From: Streptomyces sp. NBC_00483
GTDB lineage: Bacteria > Actinomycetota > Actinomycetes > Streptomycetales > Streptomycetaceae
DNA: 64,000 nt
Assembly: GCF_036013745.1 (NCBI RefSeq)
Contig: NZ_CP107880.1
Span: forward strand, 2,790,001-2,854,000
Direction: 5' to 3'
The notes under the pieces: model-generated
Database searches by the model: none
What the model saw: only the letters and a program-made list of their open reading frames with translations
What the model was told of the DNA's origin: nothing
Made by a program: the position numbers and the translations under genes
Part shown: one piece after another, positions 15,907-24,860 of the stretch
How the letters are laid out: each line of letters begins with the position of its first letter
Numbering within the stretch: the first letter of the stretch is position 1

Positions 15907-17349
15907 CTACACGCCGCCGGTGTGCACCTGGAAGGCCGCCCTGCGGACCGCCTTCGCGAGGGCCGGGTCGGGGTGCGCGGCGGCGAGCGCGACGAGCACC
16001 TGCACCGTGCGCGGGTGCCCGACGGCGCGCACCTCCTCGATCAGCGCGGGCACGGTCGGCTGCACCGCGGCCTCCAAGTGCCGTACGAGGAGGAGGGCTT
16101 CGCCGTGGTCGGCGACGGCGGCGGCGGTGTCCACCCACAGCCAGGTCGCCTCCTCGCGGCTGAGCACCGTGTGCACGTCCTCGGGGTCGGCGCCCTCGTA
16201 CTCGGCGAGCCACAGCAGGACGTAGGGCCGCAGGTGCGGGTCGTCGGCGGCGCGGCGGACCTCGGGCTCTGCGGGGGCGCCGACGACCCGCAGCGCCTCG
16301 AAGGCGAGGCCGCGCAGCAGGGCGTCCTCGCCGCGGGCGGCGTCGAGGAGGTCGGTGACGGCGGTGCCGATGTCGCGGGCGGCGAGCCAGGCCCGGTACT
16401 CGTCGCGTGCGGCCTTCGGGCGCAGCCGCGCGCAGCCGCGCAGCATGTCCTCGGCGGACACCTCGATGTTGCCCGCGGGCGACTGGGCTGCGACGCAGAT
16501 CTGCTCCAGCTTGACCCACACCGCCCAGCTGCCCAGCGGGGTGAGGGTGGCGTGCCCGTCGTCGTACGTGAGCGCGCCCACGGCGGCGAGGCCGTGCAGG
16601 GACCAGTCGAGCAGCGGGCGGAGCGGGGTGTCCTGTGGGGGCGTCGGTTCCGAATCAGCAGGGGCGGCGCGCAGCGCCTCGTCCGAAGGGCGGTGGTGGG
16701 CGACGGGCGGGACGTAGGGGATCTCGCAGCGTTCCGTGCGCAGTTCCGTGACGCGCTGGTCGAGCAGGTCGAGGAGCTGGGCCGCGGCGACCCGGTCCGC
16801 CATCAGCTGAAGGAAGCTCAGCAGCTGCGGCATCGCCTCGACGACCTCGGCCACCGCGGCGGGGCCGACCTCCTCGGGCGCCGGGTGGACCAGCGACCAG
16901 GCGTCGAACAGGGCGACCCAGCCGCGCAGCACGGCGGTGTCGTCGCGGTCCCAGGCGCGCAGCCGCCAGCCGGGCCGGGCGCTGGCTCCGTGCACCTCGA
17001 CGAGTCCGGCGAGGCGGGCCGTGTCCCAGTCCGCGCGGACCTGATCGACCGTCAGCCCGAGCTCTTCCGCGGCGCGCAGGGCGGTCACGTCGGAGAGAGT
17101 GCCCTTGCCGTCGCGGGCGGCCATGTTGTTGCCGGGGCCGATCCTGGTGTCCGCCCAGCGGGCCACGCGGACCGCCGCGGCGAGGTCGCGGCGCGCGGCG
17201 CGGGCGAGCTCCGCGGGCGGTGGGGTGCCCTCCGGTGGGCGGGGTGCGGGACGGCGTGCGGCGACCGGCCGCGGGGTCGGGGCGGCCAGGGGCTGGCGGC
17301 GCGGGCTGACGAGTCGGAGCCGGGAGTCGCGCGGGGTACGGGACGTCAC
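15907..17349 (-). CDS. Uncharacterised protein with helical repeat-like C-terminus
   Basis: 480 residues from a GTG at 17349 (VTSRTPRDSRLRLVSPRRQP); a TTG at 17379 in frame would add 10. The N-terminal 45 residues are basic and Pro-rich and probably disordered. A middle region (TALRAAEELGLTVDQVRADWDTARLAGLVEVH) looks winged-helix-like. The C-terminal 180 residues consist of regularly spaced helices (LLRGLAFEALRVVG, LRPYVLLWLAEYEG, LVRHLEAAVQPTVPALIEEV, VQVLVALAAAHPDPALAKAVRRAAF) resembling HEAT repeats. I recognise it as a type recurring in Streptomyces but not its function. It stands alone, without membrane segments. Confidence 0.75.
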   Translation of the reverse strand: MTSRTPRDSRLRLVSPRRQPLAAPTPRPVAARRPAPRPPEGTPPPAELARAARRDLAAAVRVARWADTRIGPGNNMAARDGKGTLSDVTALRAAEELGLTVDQVRADWDTARLAGLVEVHGASARPGWRLRAWDRDDTAVLRGWVALFDAWSLVHPAPEEVGPAAVAEVVEAMPQLLSFLQLMADRVAAAQLLDLLDQRVTELRTERCEIPYVPPVAHHRPSDEALRAAPADSEPTPPQDTPLRPLLDWSLHGLAAVGALTYDDGHATLTPLGSWAVWVKLEQICVAAQSPAGNIEVSAEDMLRGCARLRPKAARDEYRAWLAARDIGTAVTDLLDAARGEDALLRGLAFEALRVVGAPAEPEVRRAADDPHLRPYVLLWLAEYEGADPEDVHTVLSREEATWLWVDTAAAVADHGEALLLVRHLEAAVQPTVPALIEEVRAVGHPRTVQVLVALAAAHPDPALAKAVRRAAFQVHTGGV

Positions 17350-17406
17350 GAAGGGCAGTCTCTCGGTTGACCCTGCCAATTCCCAAACGGGCGCCCTGTG
17401 GAGCCG

Positions 17407-18534
17407 CTACATCAACGGCGTCAGGAACCTTCTCAACGCCTCCTCATAGCCCTTCGCGTCCGCGTTCCACATCGCGTTGTGCGGGGCCTCGTCCACCTCG
17501 TGGAGGGTGACCAGGTCCGGGCGGTGGTCCGCGAGCCGGCGGGAGAGCGCCCACGGGGACACCTCGTCGCCGGGGCCGTGGATCAGGAGCGTGGGGACCT
17601 TGAGGGCGCGCGGGTCCGCGGCCTCCGAGAGGCGGTCGCCGCGCAGGCCGGTGCGGCCCTGGGCGGCGCGGACCGCGAGCGGGAGCAGCGGGCCCGGGGT
17701 GCGGCGGGCGCGGGCCAGGGCGCGCAGCGTCGCCTCCCAGCTGAGCACCGGCGAGTCCAGGACGAGGCCCTTGACGCGGTCGCGCAGCGCCGAGTGGGCC
17801 GCCGCGTGCAGGGCCATCGCGGCGCCCGTCGACCAGCCGAGCACGATGACGTCCCGGGCGCCGTAGCGCACGGCGTAGCGGATCGCCGCGTCCAGGTCGC
17901 GCCACTCCGTCTCGCCGAGGTGGCCGAGGCCGTCCGGGGAGCGGGGCGCGCCGAGGTCGCCGCGGTAGGCGAGGTCGAGCACAGGGAACTGGTGGTGGTG
18001 CAGGAACTCCATGAGGTTCATGGGGTGTTCGCGGGTGGTACCGAGGCCGTGCACGGTGATCACCCACGTGTCCCGGGTGCCGGGCACGAACCAGGCGGGC
18101 AGCGCGCCGAGTTCCCCGGGCACGTCGACGTCGGCGTGGTCCAGGCCGAGCGCGGCCTTGGGGTCACCGATGTGCACCTGGGGCGTGAGCCAGGCCTTGG
18201 CGCCGGGCTCCAGGGTGCCGTGGGTGACCCGCTCCAAGCGGCGTACGACGGTATCGGCGGAGGTCGTGGCCGATTCGACGACCGGACCGACCACCGCGTG
18301 GTAGCCGTCGCCCTGCAACCCGTACCTGCCGGGGCGCAGCGAGGCCAGGTCGCGGGTCAGGGTGACCTGGCCCGCGGCGGTGGCGTGCACGGTGAGTCGG
18401 GGTTCGGTGGGCAGCGGGCGGCCTGCGGGCGCCTTGAGCGCTGCGTCGCTGGCCAGACGGCCCGCGGCGATCGCGGCGGCCGAGGCCCCTAGGACGGCGG
18501 TGACGGCAGCGGCCGTCGCTTTGGCGGTGCGCAC
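17407..18534 (-). CDS. Alpha/beta hydrolase, probably exported or membrane-anchored
   Basis: 375 residues from a GTG at 18534 (VRTAKATAAAVTAVLGASAAAIAAGRL), giving an N-terminal hydrophobic signal or anchor; an upstream in-frame start would bury it. Alpha/beta hydrolase motifs are VITVHGLGTTREH (oxyanion HG), VIVLGWSTGAAMALHAA (nucleophile elbow GWSTG, Ser), VPTLLIHGPGDEVSP (acid Asp) and EAPHNAMWN (catalytic His). A non-catalytic N-terminal region of about 150 residues precedes the fold. The closest class is serine aminopeptidase S33/lysophospholipase-like. Substrate unknown. It is 76 bp from the leftward aldolase gene. Confidence 0.87.
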   Translation of the reverse strand: MRTAKATAAAVTAVLGASAAAIAAGRLASDAALKAPAGRPLPTEPRLTVHATAAGQVTLTRDLASLRPGRYGLQGDGYHAVVGPVVESATTSADTVVRRLERVTHGTLEPGAKAWLTPQVHIGDPKAALGLDHADVDVPGELGALPAWFVPGTRDTWVITVHGLGTTREHPMNLMEFLHHHQFPVLDLAYRGDLGAPRSPDGLGHLGETEWRDLDAAIRYAVRYGARDVIVLGWSTGAAMALHAAAHSALRDRVKGLVLDSPVLSWEATLRALARARRTPGPLLPLAVRAAQGRTGLRGDRLSEAADPRALKVPTLLIHGPGDEVSPWALSRRLADHRPDLVTLHEVDEAPHNAMWNADAKGYEEALRRFLTPLM

Positions 18535-18610
18535 CCGTCCAGTGTCCTGGCCCGCGCCCGCCCCGGCCAGTGGGGCGACGGGTACGAGTGACACAAACAG
18601 CGCGGACCGG

Positions 18611-19291
18611 TCACCGCGCGCCCTGCTGTCCGTACCCGCTCAGCCGCTCCCCCACCTCGCGCAACTGCTCTCCGGTCAGCAGCGACGGGGTCAGGCCGGG
18701 GACGGAGTGGGCGGTGAGCCACAGGCGGCACATCCACTCAAGTTGGGCTGTGCGGTCGTAGGCAGCGGCGAGGGTGTCTCCGTATGTGAGGGCGCCGTGG
18801 TTCTGAAGTAGGCAACCCGTGCGCCCGGCGAGGGCGCGCAGCATGTTCTCGGCCAACTCCTGTGTTCCGTACGTGGCGTAGGGGGCGACCCGGACGGGGC
18901 CGCCGAGCGCCGCCGTCATGTAGTGCACGGGCGGGAGCTCGGCCACGAGCGTGGAGACCGCGGTGGCATGCACGGCGTGGGTGTGCACGACGGCGCGGGC
19001 GTCGGTGTGCCGGTAGACCGCGAGGTGCATGGGGAGCTCGCTGGTCGGCTTCAGGGTGCCGGCCCGCCGCTCGCCGTCGAGGCCGAAGGCGACGAGATCG
19101 TCCGGGCCGAGATCCTCGTACGGGACGCCGGTCGGCGTGACGAGGACCAGGTCGCCTTCGTCTCCGCGCACCCGTACCGAGACGTTGCCCGAGGTCCCGA
19201 CGACCAGGCCGTCGGCCACCGTCCGACGGGCCGTCAGCACCAGTTCCTGCCATGCCTCGTCGAGTTCCTGAAGCTGTGTCATGGCGCGCAT
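18611..19291 (-). CDS. Class II aldolase/adducin family protein
   Basis: 226 residues from the ATG at 19291, preferred because AAGAGG lies 9 bases upstream; the ATG at 19282 also fits. Family motifs are GTSGNVSVRV, TPTGVPYEDL, LKPTSELPMHLAVYRH and AVVHTHAVHATAVS (metal-binding histidines), and LLQNHGALTYGDTLAAAYDRT (third metal histidine). This matches L-fuculose-phosphate aldolase-like zinc enzymes cleaving phosphorylated sugars. No sugar genes flank it, so the substrate is open. Confidence 0.87.
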   Translation of the reverse strand: MRAMTQLQELDEAWQELVLTARRTVADGLVVGTSGNVSVRVRGDEGDLVLVTPTGVPYEDLGPDDLVAFGLDGERRAGTLKPTSELPMHLAVYRHTDARAVVHTHAVHATAVSTLVAELPPVHYMTAALGGPVRVAPYATYGTQELAENMLRALAGRTGCLLQNHGALTYGDTLAAAYDRTAQLEWMCRLWLTAHSVPGLTPSLLTGEQLREVGERLSGYGQQGAR

Positions 19292-19482
19292 CCTGTCAGC
19301 CTCTTGGCGCGGCAGCCGGAGCGGATGGGCGTGGAGTCCGACCCTCCGGAATCCCCCATATGGGCATTGATCACTCTCTGGTGTTATCTGGCCGACCTTG
19401 GACGGGTAATTGATGATCTCTCGCTACTCTCTGGGAGTTCCCTGGGGATTTGTCATGTACGTCGTCACTTTCGGGGGTCACC

Positions 19483-20232
19483 ATGGCTCGCAGCCGCACA
19501 GCGTCCTCGCGTCGCCGCCGCGCCGCCGCGCTCACGTCCGTCGCCGCACTGACCATCGGCGGCACCCTGCTCGCGGAGCTGCCGGCCCAGGGCGCGGACA
19601 AGCCGCGCGGGCACGACGTCTCGTCGCACCAGAAGAACGTGAACTGGCAGAAGGCGAAGAACAAGGGCGCCCGGTTCGTCTACGTCAAGGCGACCGAGTC
19701 CACGAACTACCGGAGCCCCTACTTCTCCCGGCAGTACAAGGGCGCCCGCAACGCGGGCATCGTCCGCGGCGCCTACCACTTCGCGCTGCCGCAGAAGTCC
19801 TCCGGCAAGGCACAGGCCTCGTACTTCGTACGCAACGGCGGGGCCTGGCGGCGCGACGGCTGGACGCTGCCGCCCGCGCTCGACATCGAGTACAACCCGT
19901 ACGGCAAGGGCAAGCACCCCTGCTACGGGCTGCGGAAGTCGACGCTGGTGTCCTGGATCAGCTCCTTCAGCAACGAGATCGTCCGCAGCACCGGGCGCCG
20001 TCCGGTCATCTACACCAACGCGCGATGGTGGAAGCAGTGCACCGGCAACAGCCGGGCCTTCGCCGCCAACCACGCGTTGTGGCTCGCCCGGTACGACGAG
20101 CGCGCCGGCTCACTACCGGCAGGCTGGACCTACTGGACGTTCTGGCAGTACGCCGACAGCGGCCGGCTGCCGGGTGACCAGAATCTCTTCAACGGCTCGA
20201 TGGCCCAGCTCAAGCGGTTCGCGAAGGGGTAG
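19483..20232 (+). CDS. Secreted GH25 lysozyme-like muramidase
   Basis: 249 residues from the ATG at 19483 with a GGGGGT ribosome site. The basic N-terminus (RSRTASSRRRRAAALTSVAALTIGGTLLAEL) is a signal peptide, cleaved near AQGADKP. The mature part is GH25: HDVSSHQKNVNWQKAKNKGARFVYVKATESTNY, GAYHFALP, PALDIEYNP (the DxE catalytic pair) and the end TYWTFWQYADSG...LFNGS. It hydrolyses the glycan strand of peptidoglycan outside the cell. An AT-richer leader (about 19370-19470) precedes it and may hold the promoter; no riboswitch was recognised. A hairpin at 20254-20276 follows. Confidence 0.9.
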   Translation: MARSRTASSRRRRAAALTSVAALTIGGTLLAELPAQGADKPRGHDVSSHQKNVNWQKAKNKGARFVYVKATESTNYRSPYFSRQYKGARNAGIVRGAYHFALPQKSSGKAQASYFVRNGGAWRRDGWTLPPALDIEYNPYGKGKHPCYGLRKSTLVSWISSFSNEIVRSTGRRPVIYTNARWWKQCTGNSRAFAANHALWLARYDERAGSLPAGWTYWTFWQYADSGRLPGDQNLFNGSMAQLKRFAKG

Positions 20233-20253
20233 TCGAAAGGCCCGGCCGAAGGT

Positions 20254-20276
20254 CCCCGGAGCCCTTGGTTCCGGGG
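20254..20276. terminator. Hairpin after the GH25 gene
   Basis: CCCCGGA at 20254-20260 pairs with TCCGGGG at 20270-20276 around a 9-base loop, 22 bp after the GH25 stop. Probable terminator. Confidence 0.55.
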
Positions 20277-20367
20277 CCGTGGCGACCTCGAACCGGAACC
20301 GGCGGCGCCGCCTCGTGACAAGCCGAGCAGAGCCCCTCCGGATCGGGTCACCGGGGCGCCCGGCCCA

Positions 20368-20400
20368 GTTCATCTTCCGTTCACTCGGGCTCTTTACGTT
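20368..20400 (+). promoter_or_regulatory. PHO box (PhoP binding repeats) upstream of pit gene
   Basis: Two adjacent 11-bp direct repeats, GTTCATCTTCC (20368-20378) and GTTCACTCGGG (20379-20389), followed by the degenerate CTCTTTACGTT. This is the Streptomyces PhoP layout (GTTCACC plus 4 bases). It lies 38-70 bp before the phosphate transporter start, implying PhoP control. Confidence 0.75.
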
Positions 20401-20437
20401 CCAAAGAACCACTGACGTCCAACCGAAGCCTGGGTAA

Positions 20438-21712
<1,275 letters not shown>

Positions 21713-21734
21713 CGCAGAAGGAAGCAGGACAGGA

Positions 21735-21956
21735 ATGAAGATCGACTGGGCGGCCCTCGGCTCCGTCTTCGGTGTCTCTCTCGTCATCACCGTGGCCCTC
21801 GTCGGCCTGTTCACCCTCGGCATCGTGGGCCTCTCCAAGCGGGAGTCGGCGGCGCGTGACGGTGGCTCGGCGGCGGTCGCGACGTCCGGGGCGTATGCCT
21901 GCTTCGCACTGTGCGCGGCGGCCGTGGCCTACGGGATCTATCTGATCGTGGCCTGA
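21735..21956 (+). CDS. Small two-helix membrane protein downstream of pit
   Basis: 73 residues: KIDWAALGSVFGVSLVITVALVGLFTLGIVGL, a short basic loop (SKRESAARDGGSAAV) and a second helix (YACFALCAAAVAYGIYLIVA). It starts 22 bp after the phosphate transporter with an AGGA ribosome site, so it is cotranscribed and probably an accessory subunit of the transporter (inference from conserved linkage with pitH2). It is followed by a strong terminator. Confidence 0.82.
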   Translation: MKIDWAALGSVFGVSLVITVALVGLFTLGIVGLSKRESAARDGGSAAVATSGAYACFALCAAAVAYGIYLIVA

Positions 21957-21972
21957 TACGCAGTCATACGTG

Positions 21973-22007
21973 AGCGGGGTGCGGGACGCGACGTCCCGCA
22001 CCCCGCT
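21973..22007. terminator. Strong hairpin terminator after pit operon
   Basis: AGCGGGGTGCGGGACG (21973-21988) pairs perfectly with CGTCCCGCACCCCGCT (21992-22007), a 16-bp stem with a 3-base loop. It separates the phosphate operon from the B12 riboswitch. Confidence 0.85.
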
Positions 22008-22054
22008 TGCGTGATCAACAGCAAGTTGACGTGCCAACTCGGAGCGTGGTGGAC

Positions 22055-22170
22055 TTCCCCCGCCATATACGGCAGCAGTTGAGGAAGCCGGTGCGAATCC
22101 GGCGCGGTCCCGCCACTGTGAACCCCCTTCTTCAAAGGGGTGAGCCAGGAACTCTTGCTGCCGGTCTCGT
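22055..22170 (+). ncRNA. Cobalamin (B12) riboswitch
   Basis: The conserved core at 22081-22120 reads GAGGAAGCCGGTGCGAATCC then GGCGCGGTCCCGCCACTGTG, and AGCCAGGA follows at 22143-22150. CGGCAGCA (22070-22077) pairs with TGCTGCCG (22156-22163), closing the element. Hairpin CCCCTTCTTCAAAGGGG (22124-22140) is the variable arm. It lies about 45 bp upstream of cobD and should lower expression of the cob genes when adenosylcobalamin is plentiful. Outer boundaries are approximate. Confidence 0.93.
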
Positions 22171-22212
22171 CGAACCAGGGCGTGGACACCCTGAGTGAGG
22201 ACACCTACCGCC

Positions 22213-23193
22213 ATGCTCGCCCCGCGCGGCACTTGGCGGCACGAGCGCGTGTATGCGTGCGGTGCCGCCGCCGGAATCTTCACCGACCTTCTTCTCGGCG
22301 ATCCGCGCCGTGGGCACCCCGTCGCCGGATTCGGACGCGCCGCCGCGGCCGTCGAGCGCGGGCTCTGGCGGGACCACCGTGGCGTGGGCGCCCTGCACAC
22401 CGTGGTGTGTGCCGGTGGCGCCGCCGGTGTCGCGGCCCTCGCGTCCCGTCTCGTACGTCGCTCCCCCGTCGCCTCCGTCGCGTTGACGGCCGCAGCCACC
22501 TGGGCCGTCGTCGGCGGCACCTCGCTGGGCCGGGAGGCACGCGGCGTAGGGGCCGCCCTTGAGGCCGGGGACGTGGAGCGCGCGCGGGAGCTGCTGCCCC
22601 GACTGTGCGGCCGTGATCCGCAGGGGCTCGACGCCGACGGGATCGCCCGCGGCGTCGTCGAATCCGTCGCCGAGAACACCTCCGACGCCGTCGTGGGCGC
22701 GCTCGTGTGGGGCGCGCTCGGCGGGGTGCCGGGCCTGGTCGCCTTCCGCGCCGTGAACACGCTCGACGCGATGGTCGGGCACAAGTCCGTGAAGTACCGG
22801 CGGTTCGGCTGGGCCTCGGCCCGCCTCGACGACGTGGCCGGCTGGCCGGGGGCACGCCTCACCGGCGCCCTCGCGGTCCTCGCCGGTGGCCGCCCCCGGC
22901 AGGCGCTGGACGCGTGGCGGGCTGACGCGCGGCGCCACCCCAGTCCGAACGCCGGCGTCGTCGAGTCCTCCTTCGCGGGGGCGCTCGGGGTGCGGCTCGG
23001 CGGGACCTTGGCGTACGGCGGCCGGGTCGAGCACCGGCCGGTGCTGAACGCGCCGGGGCGCGCGGTCGAGGTGCGTGATGTGGATCGGGCCGTGCGCTTG
23101 TCGCGGCGGGTGTCTCTGTTGGCGTTGGGAGTCTGTGTGGGTGCGCGAGTCTTTGTGGGTGCGCGACGGATACGAGCGCGGGGGCGGCGATGA
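22213..23193 (+). CDS. cobD: Adenosylcobinamide-phosphate synthase CobD/CbiB
   Basis: 326 residues from the ATG at 22213. Integral membrane protein of the CobD/CbiB family, with [35 protein letters not shown] near the N-terminus, [31 protein letters not shown], and [31 protein letters not shown], the family's best conserved block. It joins aminopropanol phosphate to cobyric acid in the nucleotide-loop pathway. It is the first gene behind the B12 riboswitch and overlaps cobQ by 4 bases. Confidence 0.94.
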   Translation: MLAPRGTWRHERVYACGAAAGIFTDLLLGDPRRGHPVAGFGRAAAAVERGLWRDHRGVGALHTVVCAGGAAGVAALASRLVRRSPVASVALTAAATWAVVGGTSLGREARGVGAALEAGDVERARELLPRLCGRDPQGLDADGIARGVVESVAENTSDAVVGALVWGALGGVPGLVAFRAVNTLDAMVGHKSVKYRRFGWASARLDDVAGWPGARLTGALAVLAGGRPRQALDAWRADARRHPSPNAGVVESSFAGALGVRLGGTLAYGGRVEHRPVLNAPGRAVEVRDVDRAVRLSRRVSLLALGVCVGARVFVGARRIRARGRR

Positions 23194-24737
23194 CGGGCGG
23201 AGGGCTGCTCGTCGCGGGGACCACCTCCGACGCGGGCAAGAGTGTCGTCACCGCCGGGATCTGCCGGTGGCTGGCGCGCCAGGGCGTGAAGGTCGCGCCG
23301 TTCAAGGGGCAGAACATGTCCCTGAACTCGTTCGTGACCAGGGAGGGCGCCGAGATCGGCCGGGCGCAGGCCATGCAGGCTCAGGCCGCGCGGGCCGAGC
23401 CGAGCGCGCTGATGAATCCGGTGCTGCTCAAGCCCGGCAGTGACCGCAGCAGCCAGGTCGTGCTCATGGGGAAGCCTGTGGGCGAGCTGAGTGCGCGCGG
23501 GTTCTTCGGGGGGTCTGGGGGGTCGTCCCCCGGGGAAAGGCTGCACGGGGGGCGGCAGGCGGCGCTGCTCGACACCGTGGTGGGGTGCCTGGAGGAGCTG
23601 CGGGCCACCCATGACGCCGTGATCTGTGAGGGCGCCGGGTCGCCCGCCGAGATCAATCTGCGGCGGACCGACATCGTGAACATGGGGCTTGCGCGGGCGG
23701 CGCGGCTGCCGGTGCTTGTCGTGGGGGACATCGACCGGGGCGGGGTGTTCGCGTCCTTCTTCGGGACGACTGCGCTGCTGGCGCCTGAGGACCAGGAGCT
23801 CCTTGCCGGGTATCTGGTGAACAAGTTCCGGGGTGACGTGAGCCTGCTGGAGCCGGGGCTCGACATGCTCAAGTCCCTTACGGGGCGCGACACTTACGGC
23901 GTGCTTCCGTTCCAGCACGGGCTCGGGATCGACGAGGAGGACGGGCTCCGGGTGTCCCTGCGGGGGGCCGTACGGGAGTCGGTCGTGGCGCCGCCCGTGG
24001 GCGAGGACGTGCTGCGGGTCGCCGTGTGTGCGGTGCCGCTGATGTCGAACTTCACCGATGTGGACGCGCTGGCCGCCGAGCCCGGTGTCGTCGTGCGGTT
24101 CGTGGACCGGGCCGAGGAGCTCGTCGACGCGGATCTGGTCGTGGTGCCGGGGACGCGGGGGACGGTGCGGGCGCTGGAGTGGTTGCGCGAGCGCGGGCTT
24201 GCGGACGCGCTTGCGCGGCGGGCCGCCGAGGGGCGTCCGGTGCTCGGTATTTGCGGTGGGTTCCAGGTGCTCGGCGAAACGATCGAGGACGAGGTCGAGT
24301 CGCGGGCCGGCGTCGTGGACGGGCTCGGGCTGCTTCCCGTACGGGTGCGGTTCGAGGCCGAGAAGACGCTTGCGCGGCCGGTCGGGGAGGCGCTCGGGGA
24401 GTACGTCGAGGGGTACGAGATCCATCACGGGGTCGCCGATGTGCGGGGCGGCGAGGTGTTCTTGGACGGGTGCCGGGTTGGTTCCGTGTGGGGGACGCAT
24501 TGGCACGGGTCGCTTGAGGCGGACGGGTTTCGGCGGGCGTTCCTTCGGGAGGTCGCGGCGGGGGCCGGTCGACGGTTCGTTCCGGCGGCGGATACGTCGT
24601 TCGAGGCGTTGCGGGAGGAGCAGCTTGATCGGCTCGGGGGTCTGATTGAGCGGCATGCCGATACGGATGCGTTGTGGCGGTTGATCGAGGGGGGTGCGCC
24701 TGGGGGGTTGCCGTTTGTGCCGCCCGGGGCGCCGTGA
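23190..24737 (+). CDS. cobQ: Cobyric acid synthase CobQ/CbiP
   Basis: 515 residues. N-terminal dethiobiotin-synthetase-like ATPase ([64 protein letters not shown]) and a C-terminal class I glutamine amidotransferase ([13 protein letters not shown] with the nucleophile Cys, [10 protein letters not shown] and [15 protein letters not shown] with the catalytic His). It amidates adenosylcobyrinic diamide at four carboxyls. Start overlaps cobD (ATGA). Odd point: a Gly/Ser-rich insert ([17 protein letters not shown]) encoded by repeat-like DNA near 23505-23550. Confidence 0.95.
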   Translation: MTGGGLLVAGTTSDAGKSVVTAGICRWLARQGVKVAPFKGQNMSLNSFVTREGAEIGRAQAMQAQAARAEPSALMNPVLLKPGSDRSSQVVLMGKPVGELSARGFFGGSGGSSPGERLHGGRQAALLDTVVGCLEELRATHDAVICEGAGSPAEINLRRTDIVNMGLARAARLPVLVVGDIDRGGVFASFFGTTALLAPEDQELLAGYLVNKFRGDVSLLEPGLDMLKSLTGRDTYGVLPFQHGLGIDEEDGLRVSLRGAVRESVVAPPVGEDVLRVAVCAVPLMSNFTDVDALAAEPGVVVRFVDRAEELVDADLVVVPGTRGTVRALEWLRERGLADALARRAAEGRPVLGICGGFQVLGETIEDEVESRAGVVDGLGLLPVRVRFEAEKTLARPVGEALGEYVEGYEIHHGVADVRGGEVFLDGCRVGSVWGTHWHGSLEADGFRRAFLREVAAGAGRRFVPAADTSFEALREEQLDRLGGLIERHADTDALWRLIEGGAPGGLPFVPPGAP

Positions 24738-24743
24738 TGGGAG

Positions 24744-24829
24744 TCGCCCCCGCCGCCCCTTCCCGTCCCGTCCCCGGGGGCTGCGCCCCCGGACCCCCGA
24801 ACAGATTGCGCAGTTCCCCGCGCCCCTAG
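24744..24829. repeat. Interspersed intergenic repeat inside the cob operon (copy B)
   Basis: Nearly identical over about 54 bp to 11502-11555. Its core hairpin is CCGGGGGC-TGC-GCCCCCGG at 24774-24792. It fills the gap between cobQ and the chelatase gene on the same strand, so it could attenuate or process the operon transcript, or mark a former junction. Confidence 0.75.
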
Positions 24830-24860
24830 ATACGTCCCACTCGCTGGAGGTTGTTGGCTG

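Noticed and set aside
19370..19482. A ydaO-type (c-di-AMP) riboswitch before the GH25 lysozyme gene
   Set aside because: Such switches precede some Streptomyces wall hydrolases, but the conserved ydaO core was not found in this short leader.
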